DNA of 64,000 nt, from the NCBI RefSeq assembly GCF_900129425.1, contig NZ_LT670817.1, forward strand, positions 8,708,001-8,772,000. The letters are read 5' to 3'. Source of the stretch: Bradyrhizobium erythrophlei (GTDB lineage Bacteria; Pseudomonadota; Alphaproteobacteria; Rhizobiales; Xanthobacteraceae). Positions 34,897 to 44,867 of the stretch are shown here, in pieces. Below the pieces are notes generated by a model that saw only the letters and a list, made by a program, of their open reading frames with translations, was not told where the DNA came from and did no database searches. The first letter of the stretch is position 1. Each line of letters opens with the position of its first letter. Made by a program: the position numbers and the translations under genes.

Positions 34897-36174
34897 TCAC
34901 GCATCCGCATGCAGCACTCGGCCGCGCGTTTCGGGCAATGCAAAGGCCGCGATGAAGAACACGCCGTAGGCCAGAACCGCGAAAATCGCGATGGCGTTGC
35001 CGAGCGAGGTCTACGGAAACAGTGCGCCGATGCCGCGGCCGAAATTGTAGCAAAAGCCCTGGCCCGATCCGCGCAGCCTGGTCGGATAGAGTTCGGTGAG
35101 GAACGCGCCGACGCCGGAGAAATAACCGGAAGCGAAGAAGCCGAGCGGGAAGCCCAGCAGCCACAGCACCTCGTTCGTCAGGGGCAACTGCGTATAGAGC
35201 AGGACCACCGCGATGGCGCCGATCGAGAAGGTCAGGAACAGGTTGCGCCGACCGATGCGGTCGGCAAGCCAGGCGCCGACGAGATAGCCGATAAACGAGC
35301 CTATGATCAGCGCCGCGAGGTAGCCGGTGGAACTCACTACCGAGAGCTTGCGCTCGGTGGTGAGGAAGCGCGGCACCCAGAAGGTGATGGCGTAATAGCC
35401 ACCCTGGCATCCCGTCGCCATCAGCGACGCGAGAATCGTGGTCTTGAGAATCGGGCCCGAAAATATCTCCCACAGCGCCGGCCGGTCGCCCACCGCCAGC
35501 TGCTTTGCCCGCGTCGCGGCGGCGATCTCCGGCTCCCTGACATGGCGCCGCAGATAAAATACCAGCAGCGCCGGCAGCGCGCCGATCGCGAACATCCAGC
35601 GCCATGCGATCTCCGGCGGCACATAGGAGAACAGAATAGCCTGCGACAGCACCGCAAGGCCCCAGCCGACCGCCCAGCCCGATTGCACCGAGCCGACCGC
35701 GCGGCCGCGATATTGCGGGCGGATCGCTTCGCCCATCAGCACCGCGCCCGCGGCCCACTCGCCGCCGAAGCCAAGGCCCAGCACCGCGCGGGCGATCAGC
35801 AGCTGGTCGAAATTCTGCACCACGGCGCAGACCAGCGAGAAGAACGAGAACCACAGGATCGTCAGCTGCAGGGTTCTGACCCGGCCGATGCGGTCGGCCA
35901 GATAGCCGCCGAGCCAGCCGCCGACCGCGGAGGCGAGCAGCGTCACCGTGCCGGCGAGGCCGGCCGTGCCGGGATCGACTTTCCACAGCGCGATGATGGT
36001 GCCGATCACCAGCGGATAGATCATGAAATCCATGCCGTCGAGCGCCCAGCCGCCGGCGCAAGCCCAGAACGTCCGGCGCTCCGCCAGATTCATGTCGCGG
36101 TAGAAGGCGAGCAGGCTGGTGTCTTCGATCGCCGCTGTTTCGATCGCCCGCGATGGCTCGACGGTGCTGGTCAT
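34897..36174 (-). pseudogene. MFS transporter interrupted by an in-frame stop before its last helix
   Basis: From ATG 36174 (after GGAAGGAA) a sugar/acid-proton symporter-type MFS protein reads for 387 codons. It has the motifs DGMDFMIYPLVIGTI, GGYLADRIGRVRTLQ, GEWAAGAVLMGE and LTELYPTRLRGSGQGF. It meets TAG at 35011-35013 after GRGIGALFP. Beyond the stop the same frame continues as TSLGNAIAIFAVLAYG...LPETRGR to a natural stop at 34897-34899. The second half is clearly the twelfth helix and tail. A nonsense change, or a small deletion around 35011, has truncated the gene. Confidence 0.85.
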
Positions 36175-36296
36175 GATGCAAGTTCCTTCCGAAGAATTTT
36201 GATCGGCTTGCCGTTCCACGGCCGACTTGCGCAGGGTGGTCAAATCCTACGCCAATGCCGCCGTCAGGCAAATTCCGATCCGCTGGACAGGCCCAT

Positions 36297-38048
36297 CTAT
36301 TGCCCTGCCGCTTCCGCGCCACGGCTACGCGGATCGGGAGCGCCGAGCAATCCGTAGTCGGTCACCGCGATCGAATTGGCCGAGGTCTGGCCCAGCGGCT
36401 CGACCACGTGATGGCCCTTGGCCTTCAGTTCGGCGATGGTGTCGTCGGCAAAGCCGCGCTCGATCCGCACTTCATCCGGCAACCATTGATGGTGCAGCCG
36501 CGGCGCATCGACCGCGGCCGCGACATTCATGCTGTAGTCGAGCACATTGACGATCACCTGCAGCACCGTGGAGATGATGCGGCTGCCGCCGGGCGATCCC
36601 GTGACCAGAACCGGCTTGTTGTCTTTCAGCACGATGGTCGGCGCCATCGACGACAACGGCCGCTTGCCGGGGCCGGGCAGGTTGGCCTCGAACCCGACCA
36701 GGCCAAAGGCATTGGAGGCGCCGGGCGCGGCGGTGAAATCGTCGAGTTCGTTGTTGAGCAGGACGCCGGTGCCGTCGGCGACCAGGCCGACGCCGTAGCT
36801 GAAATTCAGCGTGTAGGTGTTGCTGACCGCATTTCCCATACTATCCACCACCGAGAAATGCGTGGTGTTGCTGCCTTCGTGCGGCGGCGTCGCCGACAGC
36901 GCATCGGTCCACGGCGTGGCATGATCGGGATCGATGCCGGCGCGCTGCTTCGCGGCGTAGTCCTTCGAAATCAGCGTCGCCACCGGGGCGCTGATGAAGG
37001 CGGGATCGCCGAGATAGCGGGCGCGGTCGGCATAGGCGCGCTTCATCGCCTCGATCAGCAGATGCAGCGAGGGCGCCGAGCCCTGCTTCATCTCGTGCAT
37101 GGGAAAACCTTCCAGGATGTTCAGCGTTTCCAGCAGCACCACGCCGCCCGATGACGGCTGCGGCATCGAGACGATGTCGTAGCCGCGATAGCTGCCGCGC
37201 ACCGGCGCCCGAATCACGGCCTGATAGGATTTGAGATCGTCCGATGTCATGATGCCGCCGGCGTCGCCGATCGCCTTCACCAGTTTTTCGGGGACCGGGC
37301 CTTCGTAGAACCCGCGCGGCCCCTGTTCGGCGATCGCCGAAAGCGTCGCCGCCAGATCGGTCTGGACAAGCCGATCACCCTCGCGCAACGAGGTGCCGTC
37401 AGGGCGGGAAAAGATTTTTGCCGATGCTGGCCAGCGCGCCAGCCGCCGATGCCAGTCCGGCAGCGTATCGGCGCCGTCGTCGGTGAGGACGAAGCCGTCG
37501 CGCGCCAGATCGATCGCCGGCTGCAGCAACGCCGCGAGCGTAAATTTACCCGAGCCGTATTTCTCCAGCGCCAGCGTCAATCCCGCGACGGTGCCGGGAA
37601 CGCCGATGCTCAGCGCGGAGTCGCGCGACTTCGCGATGTCGGGTTTGCCGTCAGCACCGAGGAACATCCCCGGCGTGGTCGCTGCCGGCGCGGTTTCGCG
37701 ATAATCGATCGCGACATCTTCGGCATGCTCCCGCGAGTGGATCACCATGAAACCGCCGCCGCCGATGTTTCCGGCGCGCGGATAGGTCACCGCCATCGCG
37801 AATCCGGTTGCCACCGCGGCATCGACCGCATTGCCGCCACGGCGCAGCACGTCGGCACCGATTCGCGCCGCGATTTTCTCCTGCGCGACCACCATGCCGT
37901 GTTCGGCGACCACGGCATGAATGGCGTCGGCCGATGGCGGCGTGTAAAAGCCGCGGCGCTGCTCCTGCGCGGCGCAAGGCCCGCACCATGCGACAACCAG
38001 CACGATACCCGCGGCTATCCAGCGCCGCTCGGCTGCAAAAGAGATCAT
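36297..38048 (-). CDS. ggt: Gamma-glutamyltransferase
   Basis: This 583-residue periplasmic Ntn-hydrolase precursor cleaves glutathione and other gamma-glutamyl amides. It has a signal peptide (WIAAGIVLVVAWCGPCAAQ), then the large-subunit region GGNAVDAAVATGFAMAVTYP and GNIGGGGFMVIH. The autoprocessing and catalytic threonine is in NTTHFSVVDSMGNAVSNT at about residue 396, and the small subunit includes SSMAPTIVLKDNKPVLVTG. The ATG at 38048 gives a clean signal peptide, and the frame upstream to 38099 is ignored. It is divergent from an MFS transporter gene. Confidence 0.93.
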   Translation of the reverse strand: MISFAAERRWIAAGIVLVVAWCGPCAAQEQRRGFYTPPSADAIHAVVAEHGMVVAQEKIAARIGADVLRRGGNAVDAAVATGFAMAVTYPRAGNIGGGGFMVIHSREHAEDVAIDYRETAPAATTPGMFLGADGKPDIAKSRDSALSIGVPGTVAGLTLALEKYGSGKFTLAALLQPAIDLARDGFVLTDDGADTLPDWHRRLARWPASAKIFSRPDGTSLREGDRLVQTDLAATLSAIAEQGPRGFYEGPVPEKLVKAIGDAGGIMTSDDLKSYQAVIRAPVRGSYRGYDIVSMPQPSSGGVVLLETLNILEGFPMHEMKQGSAPSLHLLIEAMKRAYADRARYLGDPAFISAPVATLISKDYAAKQRAGIDPDHATPWTDALSATPPHEGSNTTHFSVVDSMGNAVSNTYTLNFSYGVGLVADGTGVLLNNELDDFTAAPGASNAFGLVGFEANLPGPGKRPLSSMAPTIVLKDNKPVLVTGSPGGSRIISTVLQVIVNVLDYSMNVAAAVDAPRLHHQWLPDEVRIERGFADDTIAELKAKGHHVVEPLGQTSANSIAVTDYGLLGAPDPRSRGAEAAGQ

Positions 38049-38164
38049 CAAGCTTCCGCCGCGGGGTTGGTTAAAATACGCAAGTGCTGCCGCAACCATG
38101 AATGCTATATGGTTTTCGGTGCCGGGCGCAAAGCGCCTCGTCGTGATGAAAGGGATATCAGAGC

Positions 38165-39550
38165 ATGGCGGTGATCGCTTCGGACGCAGGCATTGCCGGC
38201 ATGCACCAGAACTACCCGCCGCGATCCGCCGTCATCAGCTGGATTTTCTTCGATTGGGCGGCTCAGCCTTATTTTACGCTGATCACCACCTTCGTGTTTG
38301 CGCCTTATTTTGCCACGCATGTGGCGTCGGACCCCGCCAGTGGACAGTCGCTGTGGGGCTTTGCCACGGCGGCGTCGGGGTTGACAATCGCGCTGTTGTC
38401 GCCGGTGCTGGGCGCGATCGCCGATGCCAGCGGCCGGCGCAAGCCGTGGATCGCGGCCTTCGGCGCGCTGCTGGTGATCGGCTCATGCCTGATGTGGTTC
38501 GGAAGGCCCGGCGACACCAGCGTGATTCCGGCGCTGCTGCTCGCCTACGGGATCGCGACCGTCGGCGTCGAATTCGCCACCGTCTTCAATAATGCGATGA
38601 TGCCGACCCTGGTGCCGCCCGACCGGATCGGGCGATTGTCCGGCACCGGATGGGCCACCGGCTATGTCGGCGGCATCCTGAGCCTGATCCTGGTGCTCGG
38701 ATTTCTCGCCGCCAATCCCGAGACCGGCCGAACGCTGTTCGGATACACGCCGCTGTTCGGGCTCGATCCCGTCAGCCATCAGGGCGACCGAATCACCGGG
38801 CCTCTGACCGGTATCTGGTTCGTCATCTTCGTGCTGCCGATGTTTTTGCTCACGCCGGATTATCCGGCAAGGCTTGGCATGCGCGAAGCGCTGCGCGAGG
38901 GCTTGACCGACCTGCGGCAAACGTTGGCCGAATTGCCCAAACAAAAATCGATGGCGGCGTTCCTGCTCGCCAACATGATCTACACGGATGGTTTGGTGTC
39001 GCTGTTCGCGTTCGGCGGCATCTACGCCGCCGGTACCTTCGGCTGGAATACCATCCAGATCGGCAGTTTCGGCATCATCCTGGCGATCGCCGGCACGTTC
39101 GGCGCATGGCTCGGCGGCAAGCTCGACGACAGCCTGGGGCCGAAACGCGTAATCGCGGGCAGCATGCTGATCCTGCTGTTTGCGATCGTCGCCATCCTGC
39201 TGGTGAACAAGGAAACGATCTTTTTCGTCGAGGTCGCGCCGCCGGTGCCCGGTGGGGCGCTGTTTTCTTCAGCCGCCGAGCGCGCCTATCTGGTGCTGGG
39301 ATGTCTGATCGGCGCCGCCGGCGGGCCGCTGCAGGCGGCGTCGCGGACGTTGCTGATCCGGATGGCGCCGAAAGATCGTATTGCGCAATATTTCGGACTG
39401 TTCGCGCTGACCGGAAAGGTCACCTCGTTCGTCGGGCCGCTGCTGATCGGGTTGATAACGGCTGTTACCGCAAGCCAGAAAACGGGCATGGCGGTGCTGG
39501 TGCTGTTCTTCGCCGCGGGACTGGCGTTGCTGGCAAGGGTACGGGATTAA
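38165..39550 (+). CDS. MFS transporter, UMF1/Atg22-like
   Basis: This 461-residue membrane protein has about 12 helices. The opening ISWIFFDWAAQPYFTLITTF and LSPVLGAIADASGRRKPWIA are the hallmark of the UMF1 (vacuole effluxer Atg22-like) branch, followed by NAMMPTLVPPDRIGRLSGTGWATGYVGG. Substrates are thought to be amino acids or small organic molecules. It is divergent from ggt, 116 bp apart, which suggests it might handle products of gamma-glutamyl hydrolysis (inference). Confidence 0.88.
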   Translation: MAVIASDAGIAGMHQNYPPRSAVISWIFFDWAAQPYFTLITTFVFAPYFATHVASDPASGQSLWGFATAASGLTIALLSPVLGAIADASGRRKPWIAAFGALLVIGSCLMWFGRPGDTSVIPALLLAYGIATVGVEFATVFNNAMMPTLVPPDRIGRLSGTGWATGYVGGILSLILVLGFLAANPETGRTLFGYTPLFGLDPVSHQGDRITGPLTGIWFVIFVLPMFLLTPDYPARLGMREALREGLTDLRQTLAELPKQKSMAAFLLANMIYTDGLVSLFAFGGIYAAGTFGWNTIQIGSFGIILAIAGTFGAWLGGKLDDSLGPKRVIAGSMLILLFAIVAILLVNKETIFFVEVAPPVPGGALFSSAAERAYLVLGCLIGAAGGPLQAASRTLLIRMAPKDRIAQYFGLFALTGKVTSFVGPLLIGLITAVTASQKTGMAVLVLFFAAGLALLARVRD

Positions 39551-39556
39551 CCCACC

Positions 39557-39647
39557 GTCATTCCGGGGCGCGCGTTAGCGCGAACCCGGAATCTCGCGCT
39601 GATCATCTCCAGATTCCGGGTTCATCGCTGCGCGATGCCCCGGAATG
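39557..39647. repeat. Dispersed palindromic repeat, family A copy 5
   Basis: GTCATTCCGGGGCGCGCGTT ... GATGCCCCGGAATG, in the convergent gap between the transporter and purH. Confidence 0.85.
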
Positions 39648-39655
39648 GGCTGTTG

Positions 39656-41248
39656 CTAATGCCTGAAATGCCGCACGCCCGTAAACACCATGGCGATGCC
39701 GGCCTCGTCCGCGGCCTTGATGACTTCATCGTCGCGAATCGATCCGCCAGGCTGAATCACCGCGGTGGCGCCGGCCTCGATCGCGACCAACAGTCCGTCG
39801 GCGAACGGAAAAAACGCGTCGGACGCGACCACGGAGCCTCTGGTCATCGGAAACGGCAGCTTTGCTTCCTCGGCAGCATCCTGCGCCTTGCGCGCGGCGA
39901 TGCGCGCCGAATCTACCCGGCTCATTTGTCCGGCGCCGATCCCGACGGTGGCAAGATCTTTCGCGTATACGATCGTATTCGATTTGACGTGCTTGGCCAC
40001 CCGGAACGCAAAGCGCAGGTCCTGCAGCTCAGCCTCGCTCGGCGCGCGTCGGGTCACCGTCTTCAGCGCGATGTCATCGACCACCGCGTTGTCCCGGCTT
40101 TGCACCAGCAAGCCGCCCGCGACGGTTTTCGCGGTCAGGCCGGCCGCGCGCGGATCGGGCAGCTGGCCTGCCAGCAGCAGGCGCAAATTCCGCCGCTTGG
40201 CGATAATGGCGATGGCCTCTTCGGTCGCATCGGGCGCGATGATGACCTCGGTCAGGATTTCGGTGATGACGCGCGCGGTTTCGGCGTCGAGCGTGCGGTT
40301 GACGGCGATGATACCGCCGTACGGTGACTGGGTGTCGCAGGCGAACGCCTTGCGGTAGGCGCTGACGAGATCAGGACCTTCGGCGACGCCGCAGGGATTG
40401 GCGTGCTTGACGATGACGCAGGCCGCAGTGCGCGCCGGGTCGAACTCGGCAATGCATTCATAGGCCGCATCGGTATCGTTGATGTTGTTATACGACAGTT
40501 CCTTGCCCTGCAGCTGCCGCGCGGTGGCGACGCCCGGGCGTTTGTCGGGCGTGCGGTAGAATGCCGCCGTCTGGTGCGGGTTCTCGCCGTAGCGCAAGGC
40601 CTGGCTCAGGCGTCCGCCGAAAGCGCGGAAATCCGGCGCTTCGGTCTTGAGCTCATTGGCGAACCAGTTCGAGATCGCCGCGTCATAGGCGGCGGTGCGG
40701 GCATAGGCCTTGGCGGCCAGACGCCGCCGCAGCGTCAATGTGGTCGCGCCCGCGTTGGCGGCGAGTTCGTCGAGCACCGCCTGATAATCCTGCGGCTCGA
40801 CCACGACCGCGACATCGTCGTGGTTCTTCGCCGCGGCGCGGATCATCGCAGGGCCGCCGATATCGATGTTCTCGATGCACTCCTCGAAGCCGGCGCCTTT
40901 GTCGACGGTGGCCTCGAACGGATAGAGATTGACCACCAAAAGGTCGATCGGCGCGATGCCGTGCGCCTTCATGGCTTCCGCATGTTCGGCGTTGTCCCGG
41001 ATCGCGAGCAGCCCGCCATGCACCTTGGGATGCAGGGTCTTGACCCGGCCATCCATCATCTCGGGAAATCCGGTCAGTTCCGAAACGTCGGTCACCTTCA
41101 GCCCCGCCGCGGCAATCGCCTTGGCGGTGCCGCCGGTGGAGACGAGATCGATGCCGCGGCCCGCCAGCGCGCGGGCGAATTCGATCAGTCCTGATTTGTC
41201 GGAAACGGACAGCAAGGCACGGGTCACGCGGCGCGGATGGTCGGTCAT
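39656..41248 (-). CDS. purH: Bifunctional AICAR formyltransferase / IMP cyclohydrolase
   Basis: This 530-residue enzyme carries out the last two steps of purine synthesis. The N-terminal IMP cyclohydrolase domain (RALLSVSDKSGLIEFARALA, STGGTAKAIAAAG, EMMDGRVKTLHPKVHGG) is followed by the transformylase domain. That domain has the catalytic Lys-His in CVIVKHANPCGVAEG, the cation site SDAFFPFADG and the ending FTGVRHFRH. It is the last gene of a leftward rsmB - heparinase-like - purH block that is common in rhizobia. Confidence 0.97.
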   Translation of the reverse strand: MTDHPRRVTRALLSVSDKSGLIEFARALAGRGIDLVSTGGTAKAIAAAGLKVTDVSELTGFPEMMDGRVKTLHPKVHGGLLAIRDNAEHAEAMKAHGIAPIDLLVVNLYPFEATVDKGAGFEECIENIDIGGPAMIRAAAKNHDDVAVVVEPQDYQAVLDELAANAGATTLTLRRRLAAKAYARTAAYDAAISNWFANELKTEAPDFRAFGGRLSQALRYGENPHQTAAFYRTPDKRPGVATARQLQGKELSYNNINDTDAAYECIAEFDPARTAACVIVKHANPCGVAEGPDLVSAYRKAFACDTQSPYGGIIAVNRTLDAETARVITEILTEVIIAPDATEEAIAIIAKRRNLRLLLAGQLPDPRAAGLTAKTVAGGLLVQSRDNAVVDDIALKTVTRRAPSEAELQDLRFAFRVAKHVKSNTIVYAKDLATVGIGAGQMSRVDSARIAARKAQDAAEEAKLPFPMTRGSVVASDAFFPFADGLLVAIEAGATAVIQPGGSIRDDEVIKAADEAGIAMVFTGVRHFRH

Positions 41249-41328
41249 ACGTCGGTCCTAATTAGCAAGTGCGCCGGGTAGCATGGTTTCACGCGGCGCG
41301 AAACCGGCGCGGTTCCGGTGTGGAAAGC

Positions 41329-41415
41329 TCCCTCCTCCCTTGTGGGGGAGGGTCGGGGAGGGGTACCACGAACTCCGACGTTTGCGGCTCACCCCCCTCG
41401 CGCAAGGGGGAGGGA
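41329..41415. repeat. Dispersed CCCTCC/GGGAGG repeat, family C copy 2
   Basis: CCTCCTCCCTTGTGGGGGAG ... CGCAAGGGGGAGGGA between purH and the heparinase-like gene. Confidence 0.7.
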
Positions 41416-41458
41416 ACGCAACTCCGAAGCCCCAACCCCGACTTGGGCGACCAGACTC

Positions 41459-43213
41459 CTACAATGGTAGTTCCGGCTCGCGCCTTGCGCTGCGTTTGGC
41501 CGCGGTGGCCGAGGGCGACGACGCCGAGCGCACGAAGCTCCAGCGGACGCTGGGGGCGTGTCGGGAATCCTGCCGGATCACGATCTGCGCCGTGCGGCGC
41601 GGGCCGTCATTGCCGGCCAGAAACACGCTGTCTTCCAGTTCGACCTTGTCGTCGAGCGCCTCGAAGGTCCAGACGTCGCGGTTCGGCAGCACCAGCATCG
41701 CGCCGCGTGCGTCGCTGAGCCGGCTCGCCTTCACCGAGGGGTGCAGATGAAACCGCAGCGCGTAGTCGGTCGCGTTGCCCTTGATGCGGGCGCCCGGCGC
41801 CGGCGACACGGTGTCCTCGCCGTCGAGCCTCGAGCCATCATGCGCGACCATCAGCACCCGGCGATGCACCACGCCGAACCGCTCGAGATAGCCGTCATGC
41901 GACGTCGTCAGCAGCACGCCGTTGGCGACCACCTCGCGATAGCTCTCCACATTGGTCGGGCCGCCGATGATCGGGGCGCCCTGCAACAGCCGCTTCATCG
42001 CCGAGAGTTCGATGAACTGGCAGGACGACGTATCGTGATAGGTCAGGGTCGAATGCGCCGCCGTGCCGCGCGCAAAGGCGCGCCAGTTGTCGCGGCCGGT
42101 CGAGGGCATGCCGCAATTGATGACGATCCGGCTTGGCCCCGACGACAATTCAAACGACAGGCAGCCGGCATGGGCGTCGTGACTGACGCTTGGCGGCGGC
42201 GGCGGGCCGGTGTCCATGATGACCGTCATCGCGCCGGCGTCGAGGCGCTGAAAGCCGGTGTGCGGCATGTTCGCCATCGGCACGCCGCGGGTGTCGTCAT
42301 AGGCGAGCAGAGTCGCCAGCAGATCCGATGGCGCGCTGCTCATGCCGTTGAATAGCGCGAAGGCGCCGTCGCCGTGACGGAAGAAACGCAGCATCGGCAT
42401 CATGCGGTCGATCGCGTTCAACAGCGCCGGCGGCGGCGCGATGTTGCGGGCGGCAAAGGTCTGCCGCAGCGGCAACAGGTCGATCAACAGTTCGATCAGC
42501 GCGCCGGGATTGCGCGAGATGTGGCCGCCATCGGGAAGGATCTGCCGCTGCAGTTCGTCGGACAGCTTGCGGGTGGCGGAGCGGATGTGCCGCGCCTGGT
42601 TGGCGAGGCAGAGCGAGGCGTAGCACAGCGCGATCAGCACCTGCAGCCGCGGCACGCCGTCGGGAATATCCAGCATGGTGTAGCGCAGATAGCGGATTTC
42701 GCGGGTCAGCCCGCGCAGGTAACGCCGATAAAATTTGCCGTCGGTGTCGCCGAGCACCAGCGGCGCCTGCGACAACAGCGAGATGACGCGGCGCGCCAGC
42801 ACGTCGGCGCGGCGGCCGACCGGCCGTTTGTGCGTCGGATTCGAAATCCAGTCATCGACCAGCGAGCGCGCATTGGCGCGGGTCAGCGCGGTGTCGGCGG
42901 CGCGCAAATGCCGCAGCCATCCGAAGCCGAGCAGCGCCACTTCCCAATCTTCCGACGGCGGCTCGAGATCGAAGATCGAGCGTCCGTGGCAGGTCACGAT
43001 CTTGCCGGCGAACACAAAGCGGCCGGCATAGATTTCGGCGGCGCGGGTGGCGTCGGCGGTGCGCAGGTCGTGCGGCGCGATGATGAGGCGATCGGTGCGG
43101 CCCGGCCACAGCCGCGACAGCGCCACCGAGCCGCCGCTTGCGCGCGACATCATGCTCCGCGCGAAGCGGTTCATGATCAGCGTCGAGATGCGTCTGCGTT
43201 GAGCGACCGACAC
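41459..43213 (-). CDS. Heparinase II/III-family protein
   Basis: This protein of about 584 residues has an N-terminal alpha/alpha-toroid region (LLGFGWLRHLRAADTALTRA, LPDGGHISRNPGALIELLID). A C-terminal beta-sandwich follows, with the heparinase II/III-like segment HAGCLSFELSSGPSRIVINC and HSTLTYHDTSSCQFIE, where a His/Tyr pair is expected to act. Such enzymes are polysaccharide lyases, but no signal peptide is evident here and the substrate is unknown. The GTG at 43213 (after AAGGCAAGGC) was chosen. An ATG at 43174 and the frame start at 43288 are alternatives. Confidence 0.82.
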   Translation of the reverse strand: MSVAQRRRISTLIMNRFARSMMSRASGGSVALSRLWPGRTDRLIIAPHDLRTADATRAAEIYAGRFVFAGKIVTCHGRSIFDLEPPSEDWEVALLGFGWLRHLRAADTALTRANARSLVDDWISNPTHKRPVGRRADVLARRVISLLSQAPLVLGDTDGKFYRRYLRGLTREIRYLRYTMLDIPDGVPRLQVLIALCYASLCLANQARHIRSATRKLSDELQRQILPDGGHISRNPGALIELLIDLLPLRQTFAARNIAPPPALLNAIDRMMPMLRFFRHGDGAFALFNGMSSAPSDLLATLLAYDDTRGVPMANMPHTGFQRLDAGAMTVIMDTGPPPPPSVSHDAHAGCLSFELSSGPSRIVINCGMPSTGRDNWRAFARGTAAHSTLTYHDTSSCQFIELSAMKRLLQGAPIIGGPTNVESYREVVANGVLLTTSHDGYLERFGVVHRRVLMVAHDGSRLDGEDTVSPAPGARIKGNATDYALRFHLHPSVKASRLSDARGAMLVLPNRDVWTFEALDDKVELEDSVFLAGNDGPRRTAQIVIRQDSRHAPSVRWSFVRSASSPSATAAKRSARREPELPL

Positions 43214-43336
43214 GCCTTGCCTTGATCGGGAGGATAGAGAGGATTCGATGCGAATCCTTTTAATCCGGAAACGCGGCCAAGACACCATCTTGAAACCGCG
43301 CGAATCAACGGCGGAGAGCGAAATTGCAGTGCAAAA

Positions 43337-44689
43337 TCAGGATTTAACCAGCCGCGCGGCGTAAAAGCCGTCGAGCCCGCCCAGCCGGGGGTCCTGGTGC
43401 GGCAAGTGGCAGGGCAGGGTGCGTAGATCGCCTTCCGCGGTGAGGATTTCGGCGAGGCCCGCGACCTCGCTGGCTTCGATCGGCGCGCGGCGCATGGCCG
43501 ATTCGGCACCGAGCAGCGCCGCAATGGCCTGTTCGCCCTCTTCCGGTTCCAGCGAACAGGTGCAGTAGACGAGCGTCCCGCCGGGCTTGAGCAGCGTGAC
43601 CGCCTTTTGCAGCAGGCGCTTCTGCAGCGCCGCCAGCGCGGCGATGTCGGCCTCCTGCCGCAGCCAGGCGACGTCGGGGTGACGGCGGATGGTGCCGGTC
43701 GAGGTGCAGGGGGCGTCGATCAGGATGCCGTCGAAGGCGCCGCCGTCGCTTCCCCCGTGCCATTCGGCGGCATCGCCGACCACGGTTGCGGCCTCCAGCG
43801 CCAGCCGCGCCAAATTGTCGCGCAGCCGCGCCATGCGGCCGACCGAACGGTCGACCGCGGTGACACGGGCGCCGGCCTGGGCGAGTTGCGCGGTCTTGCC
43901 GCCGGGGGCGGCGCAGAGATCGGCGATGGTTTTGCCGGCGACGTCGCCGAACAGACGCGCCGGCAAGGCGGCGGCGGCGTCCTGCACCCACCATTGTCCC
44001 TCGGCAAAACCCGGCAGCATCGTCACCGAGCCTTGCAGCAGCGTGCGCACGGTTCCGGTCGGCAGCGTTTCGCCGTGCAGGCGCGTCGCCCATTGCGCGG
44101 CGTCGGACTTCACGGTGATATCGAGCGACGGCTCATGACCGATCGCCACCGCAATCTCTCTTGCAGTGTCCGCGCCATAATGGGCGGTCCAGCGTGCCAG
44201 CAGCCACTCGGGAACATCGAGCGTCTGCGACTTGACCTCCTCGATTAGCGGTTGGCCCTCGCGCGCGCAGCGGCGCAGCACCGCATTGACGAGCCCGGCA
44301 TATTTCGCGGCGCGCCGGTCCGACTGCACCAGCCGCACCGACAGATCGACCGCGGCATGATCGGGCACATCCATCCAGAGAATTTGCGCCGCGCCGATCA
44401 AAAGCGCGCTTTGCGCGCGCGGCGCGTCGGTCGGAACGCCGCGATCGAGTAGCCGCGACAATACATGGCCGAGCGTGCCGAGCCGCCGCAAAATTGTGGC
44501 GACCAGCCGCCGCATCAAGGCGCGGTCGCGATCGGAAAGCGTTTTCAGCCCGGGATGCGCGGCGGCGCCGTCGAGTTGTTCGTCGAGTGTCCGGTGCTTA
44601 TGCAGGACGCCGTCGAGAATGTCCGCCGCGATCCGGCGCGCCGCGAGACCGGGCACCTCGGGTGGCAGGGCGAATCGTTGAGAAGGCAT
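43337..44689 (-). CDS. rsmB: RsmB/NOP-family 16S rRNA m5C methyltransferase
   Basis: This 450-residue enzyme has an N-terminal NusB-like RNA-binding domain (AARRIAADILDGVLHKHRTL ... VDLSVRLVQSDRRAAKYAGL). The SAM-dependent domain has IADLCAAPGGKTAQLAQAGA, the cysteine motif DAPCTSTGTIRRHPD and the nucleophile region LVYCTCSLEPEEGEQ. It methylates cytosine 967 of 16S rRNA in E. coli. The ATG at 44689 (MPSQRFALPPEVPG) fits the family, and the frame 27 codons longer has a different N-terminus. Confidence 0.92.
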   Translation of the reverse strand: MPSQRFALPPEVPGLAARRIAADILDGVLHKHRTLDEQLDGAAAHPGLKTLSDRDRALMRRLVATILRRLGTLGHVLSRLLDRGVPTDAPRAQSALLIGAAQILWMDVPDHAAVDLSVRLVQSDRRAAKYAGLVNAVLRRCAREGQPLIEEVKSQTLDVPEWLLARWTAHYGADTAREIAVAIGHEPSLDITVKSDAAQWATRLHGETLPTGTVRTLLQGSVTMLPGFAEGQWWVQDAAAALPARLFGDVAGKTIADLCAAPGGKTAQLAQAGARVTAVDRSVGRMARLRDNLARLALEAATVVGDAAEWHGGSDGGAFDGILIDAPCTSTGTIRRHPDVAWLRQEADIAALAALQKRLLQKAVTLLKPGGTLVYCTCSLEPEEGEQAIAALLGAESAMRRAPIEASEVAGLAEILTAEGDLRTLPCHLPHQDPRLGGLDGFYAARLVKS

Positions 44690-44867
44690 GGAGGGGAAAC
44701 ATCTCGGAAGGATCGGATAGCGATTCGCGTTCGACGCGCATGCCATCGGGGGGAAAAACACCTTTGGCACCGGAATATGCCAAATGTAAGAATCGCCCTA
44801 GCCATTTCGCCGAGGCGATGTGATCTGTGTAGGCGGGACCTTGAATTGTTCGCTGGAAAATTGAGCG

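Noticed and set aside
34718..36322. 534-codon minus-strand frame over the MFS gene
   Set aside because: It is a shifted frame with Arg/Gly-rich translation. The transporter motifs are all in the other minus frame.
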